Assembly (NCBI RefSeq): GCF_001021025.1
Contig: NZ_CP011541.1
Location: 2,294,001 to 2,358,000 of the forward strand
Direction: 5' to 3'
Length of the DNA stretch: 64,000 nucleotides
From: Corynebacterium epidermidicanis
Lineage (GTDB): Bacteria; Actinomycetota; Actinomycetes; Mycobacteriales; Mycobacteriaceae
Position numbers and translations under genes: made by a program. The notes below the pieces were generated by a model. The model ran no database searches and was not told where the DNA came from. It saw nothing but the letters and a program-made list of their open reading frames with translations. How positions within the stretch are numbered: position 1 is the first letter of the stretch; each line of letters starts with the position of its first letter. Of the stretch, positions 26,302 to 36,124 are shown piece by piece.

Positions 26302-27747
26302 ATGACCCTTTCCAACTCCCGGAAGAACGCCGGTGGCGCTGCTACAGCAGCCCGCGACGACCTGTGGTTGGACGCACCCGAAGCAACAGAAGCGAACAGC
26401 GTAGGGTCAGTATTTCGCGGATCTTTCGGTCTCCCGGCACTCTGGTATCGGCGGACAGCCGTGTTCTTTGCCACCACCATTGGACAAATGACACTCTGGG
26501 CGTTTGTGCTCACCGTGGCGCTTTTGGCCGCCGGGGTGGCGATGGCGCAGTCCACACAGTCTCGTCAGGCTCAACTGGGCACGCTGATGAACAACACGGA
26601 ACCGATGTCGGCCGCGGCGCAAGACATATACATGTCGCTCTCCCTCGCAGATACCACCGCCACCACGGGTTTTGTCCAAGCAGGCGTCGAACAGCCCCTC
26701 ACCCGCGAGCGCTACCAGCGGGCTATCCAGCGTGCCTCGGCCGCGGCCACCCAATCAGCGGCCGGCGTGCAGTCCTCCCAGCAGCGCGAACTCGAGCTCA
26801 TAGCGACAATCCAATCTCAACTGCCGAACTACACCGGCTTGGTTGAGACTGCCCGCACCAACAACCGCATGGGCAACCCCGTGGGTGTGGCCTATATGTC
26901 CGAAGCATCTGCGTTGATGCGTACCTCGATACTGCCCGCCGCAAACGAATTGCTCAGGCTGACCAATGCCCGGGTCAATGCAGAACAGCACGACCTCACT
27001 CGACCACAGTGGGTGCCCATCTCGGGCCTGGTCGCAGCTCTGCTCATGCTGGTAGCTGTCCAGCGCTGGCTCGCCCACAGAACGCGCCGACGACTCAACA
27101 AAGGCATGCTGGTAGCCACCGCATGCATGACCATCGCATTGCTGTGGGTAAGCACGTCCAACGCACTGACCTGGTACGCAGGCACCCGCGGTTTCGAGCA
27201 GGCAGCAGCGCCGCTCAACTCCCTAGCCAACGCACGCGTATTAGCGCAGCAGGCCCGTACCGCGGAAACGCTTGCGCTAGTGCGACGGGAAACGAATGCA
27301 GATGCCTTTGAAAGCTTTTCCGCAACCGCCGGTTCTATCGACCAGGCACTAACGAGCTACGACACCACCAGGCTCGCGGAAAGCCCCGCTAACGCACGCA
27401 CAGTCGCTGATGTCCGGGCAGGGCTGACGCAGTGGCAAGTCGCGCATGAAGACCTAGCTAACTCGCTCAATCAGGGCGATTACCAACGCGCCACCAGAAT
27501 CGCATTCGCCACCTCACAAAACACCGTCGGAGCAACTGCTGACACGGGAAGCGCTGCGCAGGCCTATGATGCCGTTGATGCCGGCCTAGCAGTATTGATC
27601 CTCGATACCCGTGGCACCCTGCGAGGCTTCATCGCCGATGGGCTTTCGGCCACCCATTTGTTGTCGCCCGTCGTACTGCTCCTTTCCGGACTCGCTGTCC
27701 TGTCGCTGTGGCTAGGAATCCGACCACGCCTACAGGAGTACCTCTAA
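26302..27747 (+). CDS. glnX: Membrane protein GlnX
   Basis: 481 residues with four membrane segments (about 58-78, 235-255, 268-286, 450-470) and two external helical domains rich in Ala/Gln. First gene of the glnX-glnH-pknG operon, conserved from Mycobacterium to Corynebacterium, where GlnX links the amino-acid-binding GlnH outside the membrane to the kinase PknG inside. TATCCT is 6 nt upstream of the ATG (possible leaderless start). Identification rests on topology and operon context. Confidence 0.85.
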   Translation: MTLSNSRKNAGGAATAARDDLWLDAPEATEANSVGSVFRGSFGLPALWYRRTAVFFATTIGQMTLWAFVLTVALLAAGVAMAQSTQSRQAQLGTLMNNTEPMSAAAQDIYMSLSLADTTATTGFVQAGVEQPLTRERYQRAIQRASAAATQSAAGVQSSQQRELELIATIQSQLPNYTGLVETARTNNRMGNPVGVAYMSEASALMRTSILPAANELLRLTNARVNAEQHDLTRPQWVPISGLVAALLMLVAVQRWLAHRTRRRLNKGMLVATACMTIALLWVSTSNALTWYAGTRGFEQAAAPLNSLANARVLAQQARTAETLALVRRETNADAFESFSATAGSIDQALTSYDTTRLAESPANARTVADVRAGLTQWQVAHEDLANSLNQGDYQRATRIAFATSQNTVGATADTGSAAQAYDAVDAGLAVLILDTRGTLRGFIADGLSATHLLSPVVLLLSGLAVLSLWLGIRPRLQEYL

Positions 27748-28736
27748 TGCGCAGACGACTCTTAAGCCTTATTCTGGCAGCCGTCCTCACCGCCAGCCTC
27801 AGCGCCTGTGCTGGCTCGCCAGAAACCGCGCCTTCGTTTGATGCCCGCAAGCAGAATTACCAAGCGGTACTGCCGGCCGGCACGCAGTTTGAAGCGGGAG
27901 GATCCCAACCGGCCGAAGTCCCCCAATTCGATAACCTCTTAGGCTCTTTGCGCCCCGACGACAAGAAACCAGAGGAGCGCGTGCCCGCCATCCTTAAGCG
28001 TGGTCGCATCATCATCGGCGTGGACCAATCCCAGAATCTACTGAGCTTCCGCGACCCCATCTCCGGCGAACTCAAAGGCTTCGAGATCGACCTAGCCCGC
28101 GAAATCTCCCAAGACATCTTCGGTTCCCCAGACCACGTAGATTTCCGGTTTATTGACACCGCGGACCGCGTGAGCGCGCTGGAATCCGGCGAAATCGATG
28201 TCCTGTTGCGGTCCCTATCCGTCACCCGCACCGCCCAAGACCTCGTCTTTTTCTCCACGCCGTACCTAACCACCAGCACCCGCATGTTGGTGCTGGAGTC
28301 CTCTGGTGTCAACACCATGGATGACCTCACCGGGCGGACCGCCTGCGCAGTCAACGGCTCGACCTCACTGCAACAAATCCGCGACAAGAACCCCCGCGCC
28401 AACATCATGCGCACCGCGGAGTGGGCCGACTGCCTCGTCCTCCTCCAGCAGGGCATTGTCGACGCCATCGTGGCCAACGACACCATCTTGGCCGGCATGG
28501 CCGAACAAGACCCCTACGCGCAGATCGTCGGCCCACGCCTCACTTACGAAAACTACGGCGCGGCGATTGCCTCGCCGAACGCGCAGCACGACACGGTCGG
28601 GTTGATCCGGCAGGTCAACTCCACAATCGAACGCCTCCAGCGCGATGGCACCTGGTGGAAGATGTATAACCAGTGGTTTTCGGAATACCAACTCGCGCAA
28701 TCCCCGCCAGCATTGAATTATCGAAAGGAGAACTAG
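27747..28736 (+). CDS. glnH: Amino-acid-binding lipoprotein GlnH
   Basis: 329-residue solute-binding protein (family 3). Lipobox LSAC at residues 20-23 after a basic, hydrophobic signal peptide. Periplasmic-binding fold hallmarks: IIGVDQSQNLLSFRD, KGFEIDLARE, and TAQDLVFFSTPY with the amino-acid-binding Arg region. In actinobacteria it binds aspartate/asparagine/glutamine-type ligands and signals through GlnX to PknG. TAATG overlap with glnX. Confidence 0.93.
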   Translation: MRRRLLSLILAAVLTASLSACAGSPETAPSFDARKQNYQAVLPAGTQFEAGGSQPAEVPQFDNLLGSLRPDDKKPEERVPAILKRGRIIIGVDQSQNLLSFRDPISGELKGFEIDLAREISQDIFGSPDHVDFRFIDTADRVSALESGEIDVLLRSLSVTRTAQDLVFFSTPYLTTSTRMLVLESSGVNTMDDLTGRTACAVNGSTSLQQIRDKNPRANIMRTAEWADCLVLLQQGIVDAIVANDTILAGMAEQDPYAQIVGPRLTYENYGAAIASPNAQHDTVGLIRQVNSTIERLQRDGTWWKMYNQWFSEYQLAQSPPALNYRKEN

Positions 28737-28742
28737 CGGATC

Positions 28743-31118
28743 ATGGCTGATAACGATCACTCACTTGAGCCGACCAACGCCACCGAAGCCGTGGCGTTCA
28801 ACCCTTTCGACGATGATGAGGACGAGCTCACCGCGCTAGTCAACGAGCTCGACTCCCTGCGCGAAAAGACCTCGGCAGCAGCGCGGTTCGACCCATTTGC
28901 AGATGACGAGGATGACGAGACCGGCCTTGATACCGCCGCGGTTTACGCCATTGCGGCCGACCAGTCCGAAGATGTCAACGACCGCTCGCGTCGAGAAGCC
29001 CTGAGCACCTTCCGTTCCCGGCGCGGCACCACCCGCGCGGGCCGCATGGTCGCCGACGGCATGGTGCAGCTGCCCTTTGTGCCGATCACGGACCCGCAAG
29101 CTGCGTTGATTACCCCGGGCCCCAATGTCGAACCCCCCACGCTCAAGCCGGGCGATATGGTGGCTGCGCAATACGAGGTGCTGGGGGTGATTGCGCACGG
29201 TGGCATGGGGTGGATTTACATCGCCAATGACCGCAATGTTTCCGGCCGGTGGGTGGTGCTCAAGGGCATGATTCCCGGAGGCAATCCGCGGGATCTCGGC
29301 ACTGCGGTGGCCGAGCGGGAGTTCTTGGCGGATATTACGCACCCGGAAATCGTAAAGATTTACAACTTCATCGATGATGCCCGCGTCCCCGGCGGGTTCA
29401 TCGTGATGGAGTTCGTGGGCGGGCCATCGCTTCTGGATCGGCGGCGCGCCCAACCCGATAATGTTCTGCCCGTGGACGTGGCTATCGCATACATCCTCGA
29501 AATTCTGCCTGCGCTGGAATATCTACACTCCCGGGGCGTGGTGTACAACGACCTCAAGCCTGACAACATTATTGTCACCGAAGACCAGGTCAAGCTCATC
29601 GACCTTGGTGCGGTGTCGGGTATCGGGGCTTTCGGCTACATTTACGGCACTAAGGGCTACCAGGCCCCGGAGGTTTCCACCGAAGGGCCGTCGGTTGCCT
29701 CAGACATCTACACCATCGGGCGCACGCTAGCGGCCCTGGTGTGCCGACTCCCCGTCGTTGATGGGCAGCTAGCTCCTGGGTTGCCTTCGCCTTTTGAAGA
29801 GCCGCTCTTTCGCAAGCACCTGTCGCTGTATCGACTACTCATCCGGGCCACCCACAGCAACCCGGCGCGGCGCTTTCGCGACGTCCACGAGCTGCGCACC
29901 CAGCTCTATGGGGTGCTGCGGGAAATCCTCGCGGTCCGCGACGGCAAACAGTTCCCCGCCCAGCACTCCCTGTTTTCCCCGCAGCGTACCACCTTTGGTA
30001 CGAAACACCAGGTCTTTCGCACCGACCAGCTCATCGACGGCATCGAGCGCACCGTGCGAATTACCCCGCCCGAGGTCGTCGCGGCGCTGCCCGTGCCACT
30101 GATCGACCGCACCGATTCAGGATTCACCATGCTGACCGGCTCCTCGTACACAGAACCGTCTGAGGCGTTGGAAACGATGCGGCAAGCCCTGAACTCCGGC
30201 GAGTACACCGACTCTGTCGAACTGCCGCTAGGGATAGTGCGCACCCTGCTCGACCTCGGTTTCGTGGCGGAGGCCCACTCCTGGGTGGGCAGCCTCGCGG
30301 AGCGGCTCGAGCTTGACTGGCGCTATCAATGGTTGGCGGGCGTGACCAGCTTGCTGCTGGATCGCTTTATCGACGCCCAGGACCACTTCAATAACGTCCT
30401 GTCAATCCTGCCTGGAGAAGCCGCCCCGAAATTGGCTTTGGCGGCTGTCGACGAGCTGTTGTTGCAGCAAGCAGGGGTGGACGGACAAGCTCACCTTGCA
30501 CCGGAGGTCACCCAAGCGGTAGCAGAGCTGGGTGGGTCGCTGACCGACCTGCCCCCGGAGTTCCTAGCCAAGTTGGAAAGCAACTGGTCCCACATCACGG
30601 CTGATCCGATGGCGCTGCGCTTCCACTCGATGCGCCTGTACCGACTCGTGTGGGTCACCAACCCGACAACAGTATCTGCAGCCTTCGGCCTGTCTCGACA
30701 GCTCATGGCGGAGGGTCACTCCGAACTTGCGATTGCCGCCCTCGATCGAGTATCCCAGAATTCCCGACACCACCGGATGGCGAAGCTGACCTCGATCCTG
30801 CAACTCATTTCCGGGGACCTCACGGAGTCCCGGATCCGCCGCGCCGCCCGACGCCTGGAAGAAATCCCCACCAACGAGCCCCGATTGTTGCAGATTCGCG
30901 TGGCCGTGCTCAATGCGGGTTTGCAGTGGTTGCGTTCGCACGATTTGTCGGCGGCCGCTTCCCCCAATGACCTGTTCGATTACCCGTTTACGCAACGAGG
31001 ACTGCGCACGGGGCTGTCCGAAACGCTGCGGTTGCTCGCGCGTAGCGCACCATTCCCGCGGCACCGCTACGCGCTCGTCGATATGGCGAATGCGGTGCGC
31101 CCGACCACTTGGTTCTAG
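28743..31118 (+). CDS. pknG: Serine/threonine protein kinase PknG
   Basis: 791 residues. N-terminal acidic segment with two FxPF-D-rich blocks (residues 19-31 and 49-60), then the kinase domain (about 145-400): HGGMGWIYIA glycine loop, VVLKGM with catalytic Lys174, YND-LKPDNI with catalytic Asp270 (YND in place of HRD, typical of PknG) and IDLGA (DLG for DFG), then a C-terminal TPR region. The mycobacterial rubredoxin module with its CxxC pairs is not seen. PknG phosphorylates OdhI/GarA and so controls 2-oxoglutarate dehydrogenase and glutamate synthesis. Last gene of the operon. Confidence 0.96.
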   Translation: MADNDHSLEPTNATEAVAFNPFDDDEDELTALVNELDSLREKTSAAARFDPFADDEDDETGLDTAAVYAIAADQSEDVNDRSRREALSTFRSRRGTTRAGRMVADGMVQLPFVPITDPQAALITPGPNVEPPTLKPGDMVAAQYEVLGVIAHGGMGWIYIANDRNVSGRWVVLKGMIPGGNPRDLGTAVAEREFLADITHPEIVKIYNFIDDARVPGGFIVMEFVGGPSLLDRRRAQPDNVLPVDVAIAYILEILPALEYLHSRGVVYNDLKPDNIIVTEDQVKLIDLGAVSGIGAFGYIYGTKGYQAPEVSTEGPSVASDIYTIGRTLAALVCRLPVVDGQLAPGLPSPFEEPLFRKHLSLYRLLIRATHSNPARRFRDVHELRTQLYGVLREILAVRDGKQFPAQHSLFSPQRTTFGTKHQVFRTDQLIDGIERTVRITPPEVVAALPVPLIDRTDSGFTMLTGSSYTEPSEALETMRQALNSGEYTDSVELPLGIVRTLLDLGFVAEAHSWVGSLAERLELDWRYQWLAGVTSLLLDRFIDAQDHFNNVLSILPGEAAPKLALAAVDELLLQQAGVDGQAHLAPEVTQAVAELGGSLTDLPPEFLAKLESNWSHITADPMALRFHSMRLYRLVWVTNPTTVSAAFGLSRQLMAEGHSELAIAALDRVSQNSRHHRMAKLTSILQLISGDLTESRIRRAARRLEEIPTNEPRLLQIRVAVLNAGLQWLRSHDLSAAASPNDLFDYPFTQRGLRTGLSETLRLLARSAPFPRHRYALVDMANAVRPTTWF

Positions 31119-31142
31119 TGCAGTATCCTTTCGTTTCCTCTT

Positions 31143-31162
31143 GTGGATACTTTCGTATCCAC
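31143..31162 (+). terminator. Small hairpin behind pknG
   Basis: Perfect 8-bp stem GTGGATAC/GTATCCAC with a TTTC loop, 24 nt after the pknG stop. There is no T-run, so it may stabilise the mRNA end rather than terminate. Confidence 0.5.
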
Positions 31163-31176
31163 CCTGCTGAAAACTA

Positions 31177-31206
31177 TTGTTTGGGGTCCGGGCGGTGTCC
31201 TAAGTT
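31177..31206 (+). promoter_or_regulatory. Promoter of the 27-residue peptide gene
   Basis: TTGTTT (31177-31182), an 18-bp spacer and TAAGTT (31201-31206) form a credible sigma-A promoter 44 nt before the ATG at 31250. Confidence 0.5.
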
Positions 31207-31249
31207 GTGACTTGTCAGCAATTCACACCCCAACGATGAAAGGATCATC

Positions 31250-31333
31250 ATGGAAATCGCTTCTGCAGTTCTCGACGGCCTCGGCGAGGTTTTCAAGGTC
31301 ATCGGCCAAATCCTGGGCGGTGCCGCTAAGTAA
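31250..31333 (+). CDS. 27-residue amphipathic peptide gene
   Basis: 27-residue peptide, MEIASAVLDGLGEVFKVIGQ followed by ILGGAAK. It has its own promoter, a good ribosome-binding site (AAAGGA, 5 nt upstream) and a strong terminator, so it is a real candidate although very short. Plotted as a helix, Ile/Val/Leu/Phe fall on one face and Glu/Asp/Lys/Gln on the other. It resembles phenol-soluble-modulin-like or PorA-like membrane peptides in character only. There is no signal peptide. It is not part of the pknG operon in an obvious functional sense. Function unknown. Confidence 0.6.
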   Translation: MEIASAVLDGLGEVFKVIGQILGGAAK

Positions 31334-31367
31334 GGCCCTGCTCGATTCTTGAGCCCCGTTGACACAT

Positions 31368-31410
31368 AAGGCGCGCTCCCCTCGATTGCAATCTGAGGGG
31401 AGCGCGCCTT
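31368..31410. terminator. Bidirectional terminator between peptide gene and ccsB
   Basis: Perfect 16-bp stem AAGGCGCGCTCCCCTC with its complement at 31395-31410 and an 11-nt loop. A/T-rich sequence on the plus side (TTTATTGTTTG). It serves both the peptide gene and the ccsB end of the haem/cytochrome locus. Confidence 0.85.
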
Positions 31411-31419
31411 TATTGTTTG

Positions 31420-32391
31420 TTAGTTCAGCCCCGCGTAGGAGTGCAGGCCGGACACAACCATGTTAATGAAAAAGAGATTGAATACCATTGTTGCGAAGGC
31501 GGCGATGTTAATCCAGGCCGCAGCCGAGTTCTTCCAACCCGACGTCGCACGCGCGTGCAAGTAAGCGGCGTAGAGCATCCAAGTCACCAGGGAAATCGTC
31601 TCCTTTGGATCCCAGCCCCAGAAGCGACCCCACGCAGATTCCGCCCAGATAGCACCAAGCATGACGCCAAGACCGAAGATCGGGAGCGCCCAAATCGCCG
31701 CTTTGTAGGCCAGCGAGTCCAGACGCTGCGCCGAAGGAAGCGGACGAAGCACCGCGCCAAGCACACCGTGCTCCTTACCCACTGGCTGGCGCATGCGCAG
31801 TACGTACAACAGCGAAGCCATGCCCGAAATCAGGCCGATGCCGGCACCAATCGACACGGTGGAGACGTGAATCGGGAACCAGAAGGACTGCAAGGCGGGC
31901 ACGACTGGCGCGGATGCCGCGTAGAGCTTCATGCCACCGTAAAACAGCAGCGCGATCACCGGGGTCAACACCCACGGCCACATCGCGCGCAGCTCACGAC
32001 GCTGGATGACCCATGCGGAAATAACCATCGCCACGAACGTCACCATCGCGACATACTCATAGAGATTGCCGAACGGGAATCGCGACGCCGACAAGCCACG
32101 CAGCACCACCGACGCGCCATGAATGATGATCGCCAGCCAGATCATGGTTTGTGCCATGCCGGCGAACTTTTCCGCACTTGCTTCTCGACGCGCGAAGTCC
32201 GAATCGCTCGGAACCTCGACCACATTTGGCCCGCCAGCACCGACGAGTTCCTTCGCCTTGACGCGGGAATCAACCACACCGGTCTGCTTGACATAGAAAA
32301 CAATGGAGAGGATCAGCGCAAAGCAGTAAATCACGAAGGCTGTCTTAAAGCTCAGGTCCGAAAAATTCGCGAGCGTCTGATTGACCGGCAT
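31420..32391 (-). CDS. ccsB: Cytochrome c biogenesis protein CcsB/ResC (CcsA family)
   Basis: 323-residue membrane protein with about eight segments. The WWD haem-handling motif is present (WGRFWGWDPKE), with conserved histidines in FPIHVSTV and LHSY. With ResB it forms the System II complex that carries haem across the membrane and joins it to c-type apocytochromes. Last gene of the ccs group in transcription order. Confidence 0.95.
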   Translation of the reverse strand: MPVNQTLANFSDLSFKTAFVIYCFALILSIVFYVKQTGVVDSRVKAKELVGAGGPNVVEVPSDSDFARREASAEKFAGMAQTMIWLAIIIHGASVVLRGLSASRFPFGNLYEYVAMVTFVAMVISAWVIQRRELRAMWPWVLTPVIALLFYGGMKLYAASAPVVPALQSFWFPIHVSTVSIGAGIGLISGMASLLYVLRMRQPVGKEHGVLGAVLRPLPSAQRLDSLAYKAAIWALPIFGLGVMLGAIWAESAWGRFWGWDPKETISLVTWMLYAAYLHARATSGWKNSAAAWINIAAFATMVFNLFFINMVVSGLHSYAGLN

Positions 32392-32486
32392 GTTAATTAG
32401 GTTTCCTATCCCAGATCAAACTTTTGGTTGATAGAGACACTGTAGCGACCCGACTAGGGCCTGAGCAAGTCATCTGCTAGCCCCTG

Positions 32487-34073
32487 CTACTCATCCTCCG
32501 GCTCTGGCAGCCCGAGCAACTGACGGTGAATCCGCTCGTACTCGGCACCCCAGCCAGCGCGGTCGGTGCGGGACAGACCGGCGGTTTCTACCAGGGTGCC
32601 ACCTTCAGCAGCTGGCGATATGCGCACCCAAATGCGGCGGCGCTTCACCGTCAACGAACCAACAAGGCCACCAAGCATGATCAGCGAAGTTACCAACACC
32701 CAGGCCTGGGTCGGGTCGTGGCTGATCTGCAGGTTGGCGAATTCGTTGGCGCCATCGAAGGTGACTTCGGTGCCGTCGTCAAGCGTGATCTTCTCCCCGA
32801 CTTTCAGGTTCACGCGCTCCAGCTTTTGCAGCGCGCCAGTGTGCAGCAAAGATGGGTCTAGGGAGAAGATTGACTGACCGCGGCCGGAGTCGAGGCCGGC
32901 GTCGCCTCGGTAGATGTCGATCGCTACGGCCGGGTCACGCATCGCCGGGAATGCAGACTGTAGTAGCTGTCCCTTTTCGCCACTCCACGCCGCGGTTGGC
33001 GCGAATAGCCCTTGGATCGCGATGCCCTTCGTCCGGCGTTCCTGCAGGTCCGGGTACATTCCAGCGGGCGGATCGAAGCGCATGACGCCGGAGGAAAGGA
33101 AAAGTCGCGGGTCGTCGGGGCGGAACTGCACCATCTGGGTGCGGGTTTCACCATTAGGCCACTTCACCGTAAAACGTGGCGCGAAGCCATGTCCCTGCAG
33201 GTAGACGCGGGAACCTGCCAGGCGCAGCGGATGATTGACCTTGAGCTGATACTTCTGCCACTGCGAATGATCCTTGAACACGTCATCCCCGACGGCGTAA
33301 TCGACATTCGAGGTGAACATTATCGCCTGGCCAGACGGGAGATAGTCAGCTGAGAAGTCGTTAACATGCACACAGAACGGGTCGAGCTGGGTGCCGTCGA
33401 CAAGCGAGCCGGCGCGGAAAGAGTCGAAATTCGCGACCGCAGTATTGCAGAATTCGGCGTTTTCGGCGCCCGCCACCACGATGACCTGGCCTTCGTAGTA
33501 GACCATCTTGCCGAAACCGACCGTAAGCAAAACGCCAACCAAACCGAGGTGGAAAACCAAGTTGAAGAGCTCGCGGGCGTAGCCTTTTTCCGCAGCAAAG
33601 GAGTGCTTGCCCGCACGGTCGTCTTCGGGCTGGTATTCCGCGATCCGCCAGCCCTTCAAAGCCGAGCGTATCGACGCCTCAACCTGCGCCGAATCGCCTT
33701 CCACCACGCCACTGCCGTGCAGCGGGAGTCGTTCGAAGTTACGCGGGGCGCGCACGGGAGGCGTTTTCCAGGCCTGGTAGTGGTCCCAGGAGCGCGGGAT
33801 GATGCAGCCGATGAGGGAGACGAACAGCAAGACGTAGATTGCGGTGAACCAGGTGGAGCTAAAGACGTCGAAAAGCTGCAGCTTGTCGTAGACCTCGGCG
33901 AGCTTGCCGTTGGCGGCGAGGTACTCATCCACCTTGGTTTCATTCAGCGAGCGCTGCGGCAACAGTGCGCCGGGGATCGCGCCCAGGGCAAGCAGGAACA
34001 GCAACATTAGCGCAGTGCGCATGCTGGTCAGCCAGCGCCACGCTAGCAGCGGTAGCCTCTTCACGTTCTTCAT
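32487..34073 (-). CDS. resB: Cytochrome c biogenesis protein ResB (Ccs1)
   Basis: 528 residues: three N-terminal membrane segments, a large external domain (about 210-460) and a last membrane segment near 470. Family motifs: WRWLTSMRTALMLLFLLAL start, PRSWDHYQAWKTPP, and the external YDVGRxLxYxG-like region with PLRLAGSRVYLQGHGFAP. The start at 34073 has GGGAGA upstream and matches the family; an upstream in-frame codon would add 27 residues. It lies 17 bp behind ccdA. Confidence 0.94.
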   Translation of the reverse strand: MKNVKRLPLLAWRWLTSMRTALMLLFLLALGAIPGALLPQRSLNETKVDEYLAANGKLAEVYDKLQLFDVFSSTWFTAIYVLLFVSLIGCIIPRSWDHYQAWKTPPVRAPRNFERLPLHGSGVVEGDSAQVEASIRSALKGWRIAEYQPEDDRAGKHSFAAEKGYARELFNLVFHLGLVGVLLTVGFGKMVYYEGQVIVVAGAENAEFCNTAVANFDSFRAGSLVDGTQLDPFCVHVNDFSADYLPSGQAIMFTSNVDYAVGDDVFKDHSQWQKYQLKVNHPLRLAGSRVYLQGHGFAPRFTVKWPNGETRTQMVQFRPDDPRLFLSSGVMRFDPPAGMYPDLQERRTKGIAIQGLFAPTAAWSGEKGQLLQSAFPAMRDPAVAIDIYRGDAGLDSGRGQSIFSLDPSLLHTGALQKLERVNLKVGEKITLDDGTEVTFDGANEFANLQISHDPTQAWVLVTSLIMLGGLVGSLTVKRRRIWVRISPAAEGGTLVETAGLSRTDRAGWGAEYERIHRQLLGLPEPEDE

Positions 34074-34090
34074 GGTCTCCCTATTTTTCG

Positions 34091-34888
34091 CTAAATCGCT
34101 GTGTAGCCAAAGTTCACGGTCCACTGGCGCACCACGTTGATAAACAGTGCCCATCCTCCGCTGGCCAGCGCCAACCCCACCGCGATCAGGGTAACGCCAC
34201 CGATGATCTGAATGGTGCGGGAGTGTCTACGCAACCAGCCCACCGCGCTCATCGCCTTCGCCGAGCCCAACGCCACGATGATGAACGGCAAGCCCAGGCC
34301 GAAGCAGTACGCCACGATGAGTCCCACCCCACGCGCAGCAGTGCTGCCTGCGGTGCCCGCAGACACAGAAATAATTGCGGCCAAGGTCGGCCCCAAGCAG
34401 GGGGTCCATCCGAGCGCAAACACGCCACCCAAAAGTGGCGCTCCCAGCCACGTGGACAAGCGCTTGGGCTGCAGCCGAGTATCCCGATCAAGTGCCGGGA
34501 TCAGGCCCAAGAAGGCCAACCCCATCACCACGGTGACGATTCCGCCCACCCGCTGCAAGATTTCTTGGTTCAGCGTGAGTGCGGAAATCGCGCCGAAAAC
34601 CGTCGCCGTGGCCAGCACAAAAATCACGGTGAAACCGGCGACGAACAGCAACGCGGCACCGACAACCCGCCAACGCCCTTGCTTCGACACAACTGCCTCA
34701 CCCTCGCGAAGCTCAAGGTCCGTACCCACCACCGATGCCAAATAGGACATGTATCCCGGCACCAACGGCACGACGCAGGGGCTCGCGAAGGATACTAGGC
34801 CCGCCATGGCCGCGGCGAGCACGGCGAGAAGAAGTGGCCCGCTAGCTGCGACTTCGGCAACTTGTGCACCAAATTCTGAAGCATTCAT
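34091..34888 (-). CDS. ccdA: Cytochrome c biogenesis membrane protein CcdA
   Basis: 265 residues, six membrane segments. It passes electrons from cytoplasmic thioredoxin to the external thioredoxin-like protein that keeps apocytochrome cysteines reduced. The two conserved cysteines are in [13 protein letters not shown] and [11 protein letters not shown]. Contained in the operon ccsB-resB-ccdA-resA. Confidence 0.95.
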   Translation of the reverse strand: MNASEFGAQVAEVAASGPLLLAVLAAAMAGLVSFASPCVVPLVPGYMSYLASVVGTDLELREGEAVVSKQGRWRVVGAALLFVAGFTVIFVLATATVFGAISALTLNQEILQRVGGIVTVVMGLAFLGLIPALDRDTRLQPKRLSTWLGAPLLGGVFALGWTPCLGPTLAAIISVSAGTAGSTAARGVGLIVAYCFGLGLPFIIVALGSAKAMSAVGWLRRHSRTIQIIGGVTLIAVGLALASGGWALFINVVRQWTVNFGYTAI

Positions 34889-34901
34889 GTGTGTTCGTGG
34901 A

Positions 34902-35516
34902 CTACTTTTCTGCTAGCAATGGCTCTGCTACTTGCAGGACATCATTCGCGGTGACCTCGCGCAAGAAAACCGCAGCTGGGCGGTGATGCTTGTCCAGCAC
35001 GATCGTGGTGGGGATGACCGATGCTGGAATTCCGCCGAGCGCCGTCGCGGTCTTAAACGGTGGATCGTAGAGCGAAGGGTAGGTCAGGCCGTTGTCCTTT
35101 TGGAAGTCCCGGGAAATCTGTGGCTGGTAGTCCTTGACGTTAATGCCCAGCACCGTGCCTCCGGGCTTGCCGTCGGCAGTCTTCGCGGCCTGTAGTGTCT
35201 CGTGGATTTCTTGCATGTCGTCTGACTCGGACCGGCAGGGTCCACACCACTGTCCCCACGCATTGAGCACCACGACTTGGCCTTCGTAGTCCTGCAGCGA
35301 AATCTTTTCGCCGGCCACGAGCGAATCACCGGAAAACTGCTTGACCGGCTTGCGCTCTGATTCCGGGTAAGTGATGTCCGTCTTGCCTCCCGGCGCCACG
35401 AAGCTCCACGTCCCACCGATCGCGACCGCATCCTGACCTGCGGTATCGTCCTTACCGCACGCCGTCACCGTGAGCGCGAGCGTGGCGACGCCCAAAGCTG
35501 CAATCAATCGACGCAT
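34902..35516 (-). CDS. TlpA/ResA-like thiol-disulfide lipoprotein
   Basis: 204 residues. Lipobox TVTAC near residue 20; the mature part is a TlpA/AhpC-TSA type thioredoxin fold with active site [11 protein letters not shown] and cis-Pro region around [10 protein letters not shown]. It reduces apocytochrome c before haem attachment, taking electrons from CcdA. AGGAGA lies 4 nt before the ATG at 35516, which overlaps the preceding TGA by one base. Confidence 0.93.
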   Translation of the reverse strand: MRRLIAALGVATLALTVTACGKDDTAGQDAVAIGGTWSFVAPGGKTDITYPESERKPVKQFSGDSLVAGEKISLQDYEGQVVVLNAWGQWCGPCRSESDDMQEIHETLQAAKTADGKPGGTVLGINVKDYQPQISRDFQKDNGLTYPSLYDPPFKTATALGGIPASVIPTTIVLDKHHRPAAVFLREVTANDVLQVAEPLLAEK

Positions 35517-36124
35517 CAAATCTCCTGCGCTGGTTCACTATAGAAAATGTCGGTGATCTCGCGATCCTGGAACACCAAGGACGTCACGGAGGCCAGGTTG
35601 CACTGACGCGTGGCCGGGTTGTGCGCGAGCGATTTGCCCAGCACAGAGCGCTGCACCATGACAATGGGCAGCTGGTGGCTCACTAAGATCGCCTCGTGTC
35701 CCTCAGCCTTGCTCCGGGCGCGCTCGATCGCATCGAACATGCGCTTGGCGATCACGTCGTAGTGTTCGCCCCAGCTCGGCAGGGTCGGGTTCGCCATCAA
35801 TGGCCAGCGCACCGGGTTCCACAACTGCGAGCGCCAACCCTTGGTCCGCAGGCCCTCAAAGCGGTTGCCCGCCTCCAGCAGGCCCTTATCGACGTCCACA
35901 TCTAGGCCCGTCACCTTGCTGAATGGCAGTGCCGTCTCCTGGGCACGCTGCAGTGGCGACGCCGCCAAGTACGTCACGTCATGACCTGCAAAAGCCTTCG
36001 CGGCGGCAGCAGCCATCGAATGTCCGCGGGAGCTCAGGTGGTATCCCGGAAGCAGTCCGTAAAGGATCTTTTCCGGGTTGTAGACCTCGCCGTGACGAAC
36101 GAGGTGCACGATGGTGGTTGTCAT
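35516..36124 (-). CDS. Histidine phosphatase superfamily protein
   Basis: 202 residues of the phosphoglycerate-mutase-like branch. The catalytic motif is HLVRHGEVYNPEK, with a second His in VSHQLPI and Arg in SPLQRAQET. It sits between hemL and the ccs genes, directly abutting hemL (no gap), in the same place as its C. glutamicum counterpart. Substrate unknown. Confidence 0.9.
   Translation of the reverse strand: MTTTIVHLVRHGEVYNPEKILYGLLPGYHLSSRGHSMAAAAAKAFAGHDVTYLAASPLQRAQETALPFSKVTGLDVDVDKGLLEAGNRFEGLRTKGWRSQLWNPVRWPLMANPTLPSWGEHYDVIAKRMFDAIERARSKAEGHEAILVSHQLPIVMVQRSVLGKSLAHNPATRQCNLASVTSLVFQDREITDIFYSEPAQEI

Noticed and set aside
31417..32400. 327-codon open frame opposite ccsB
   Set aside because: Antisense shadow of ccsB; Arg/His-rich low-complexity product with no family features.
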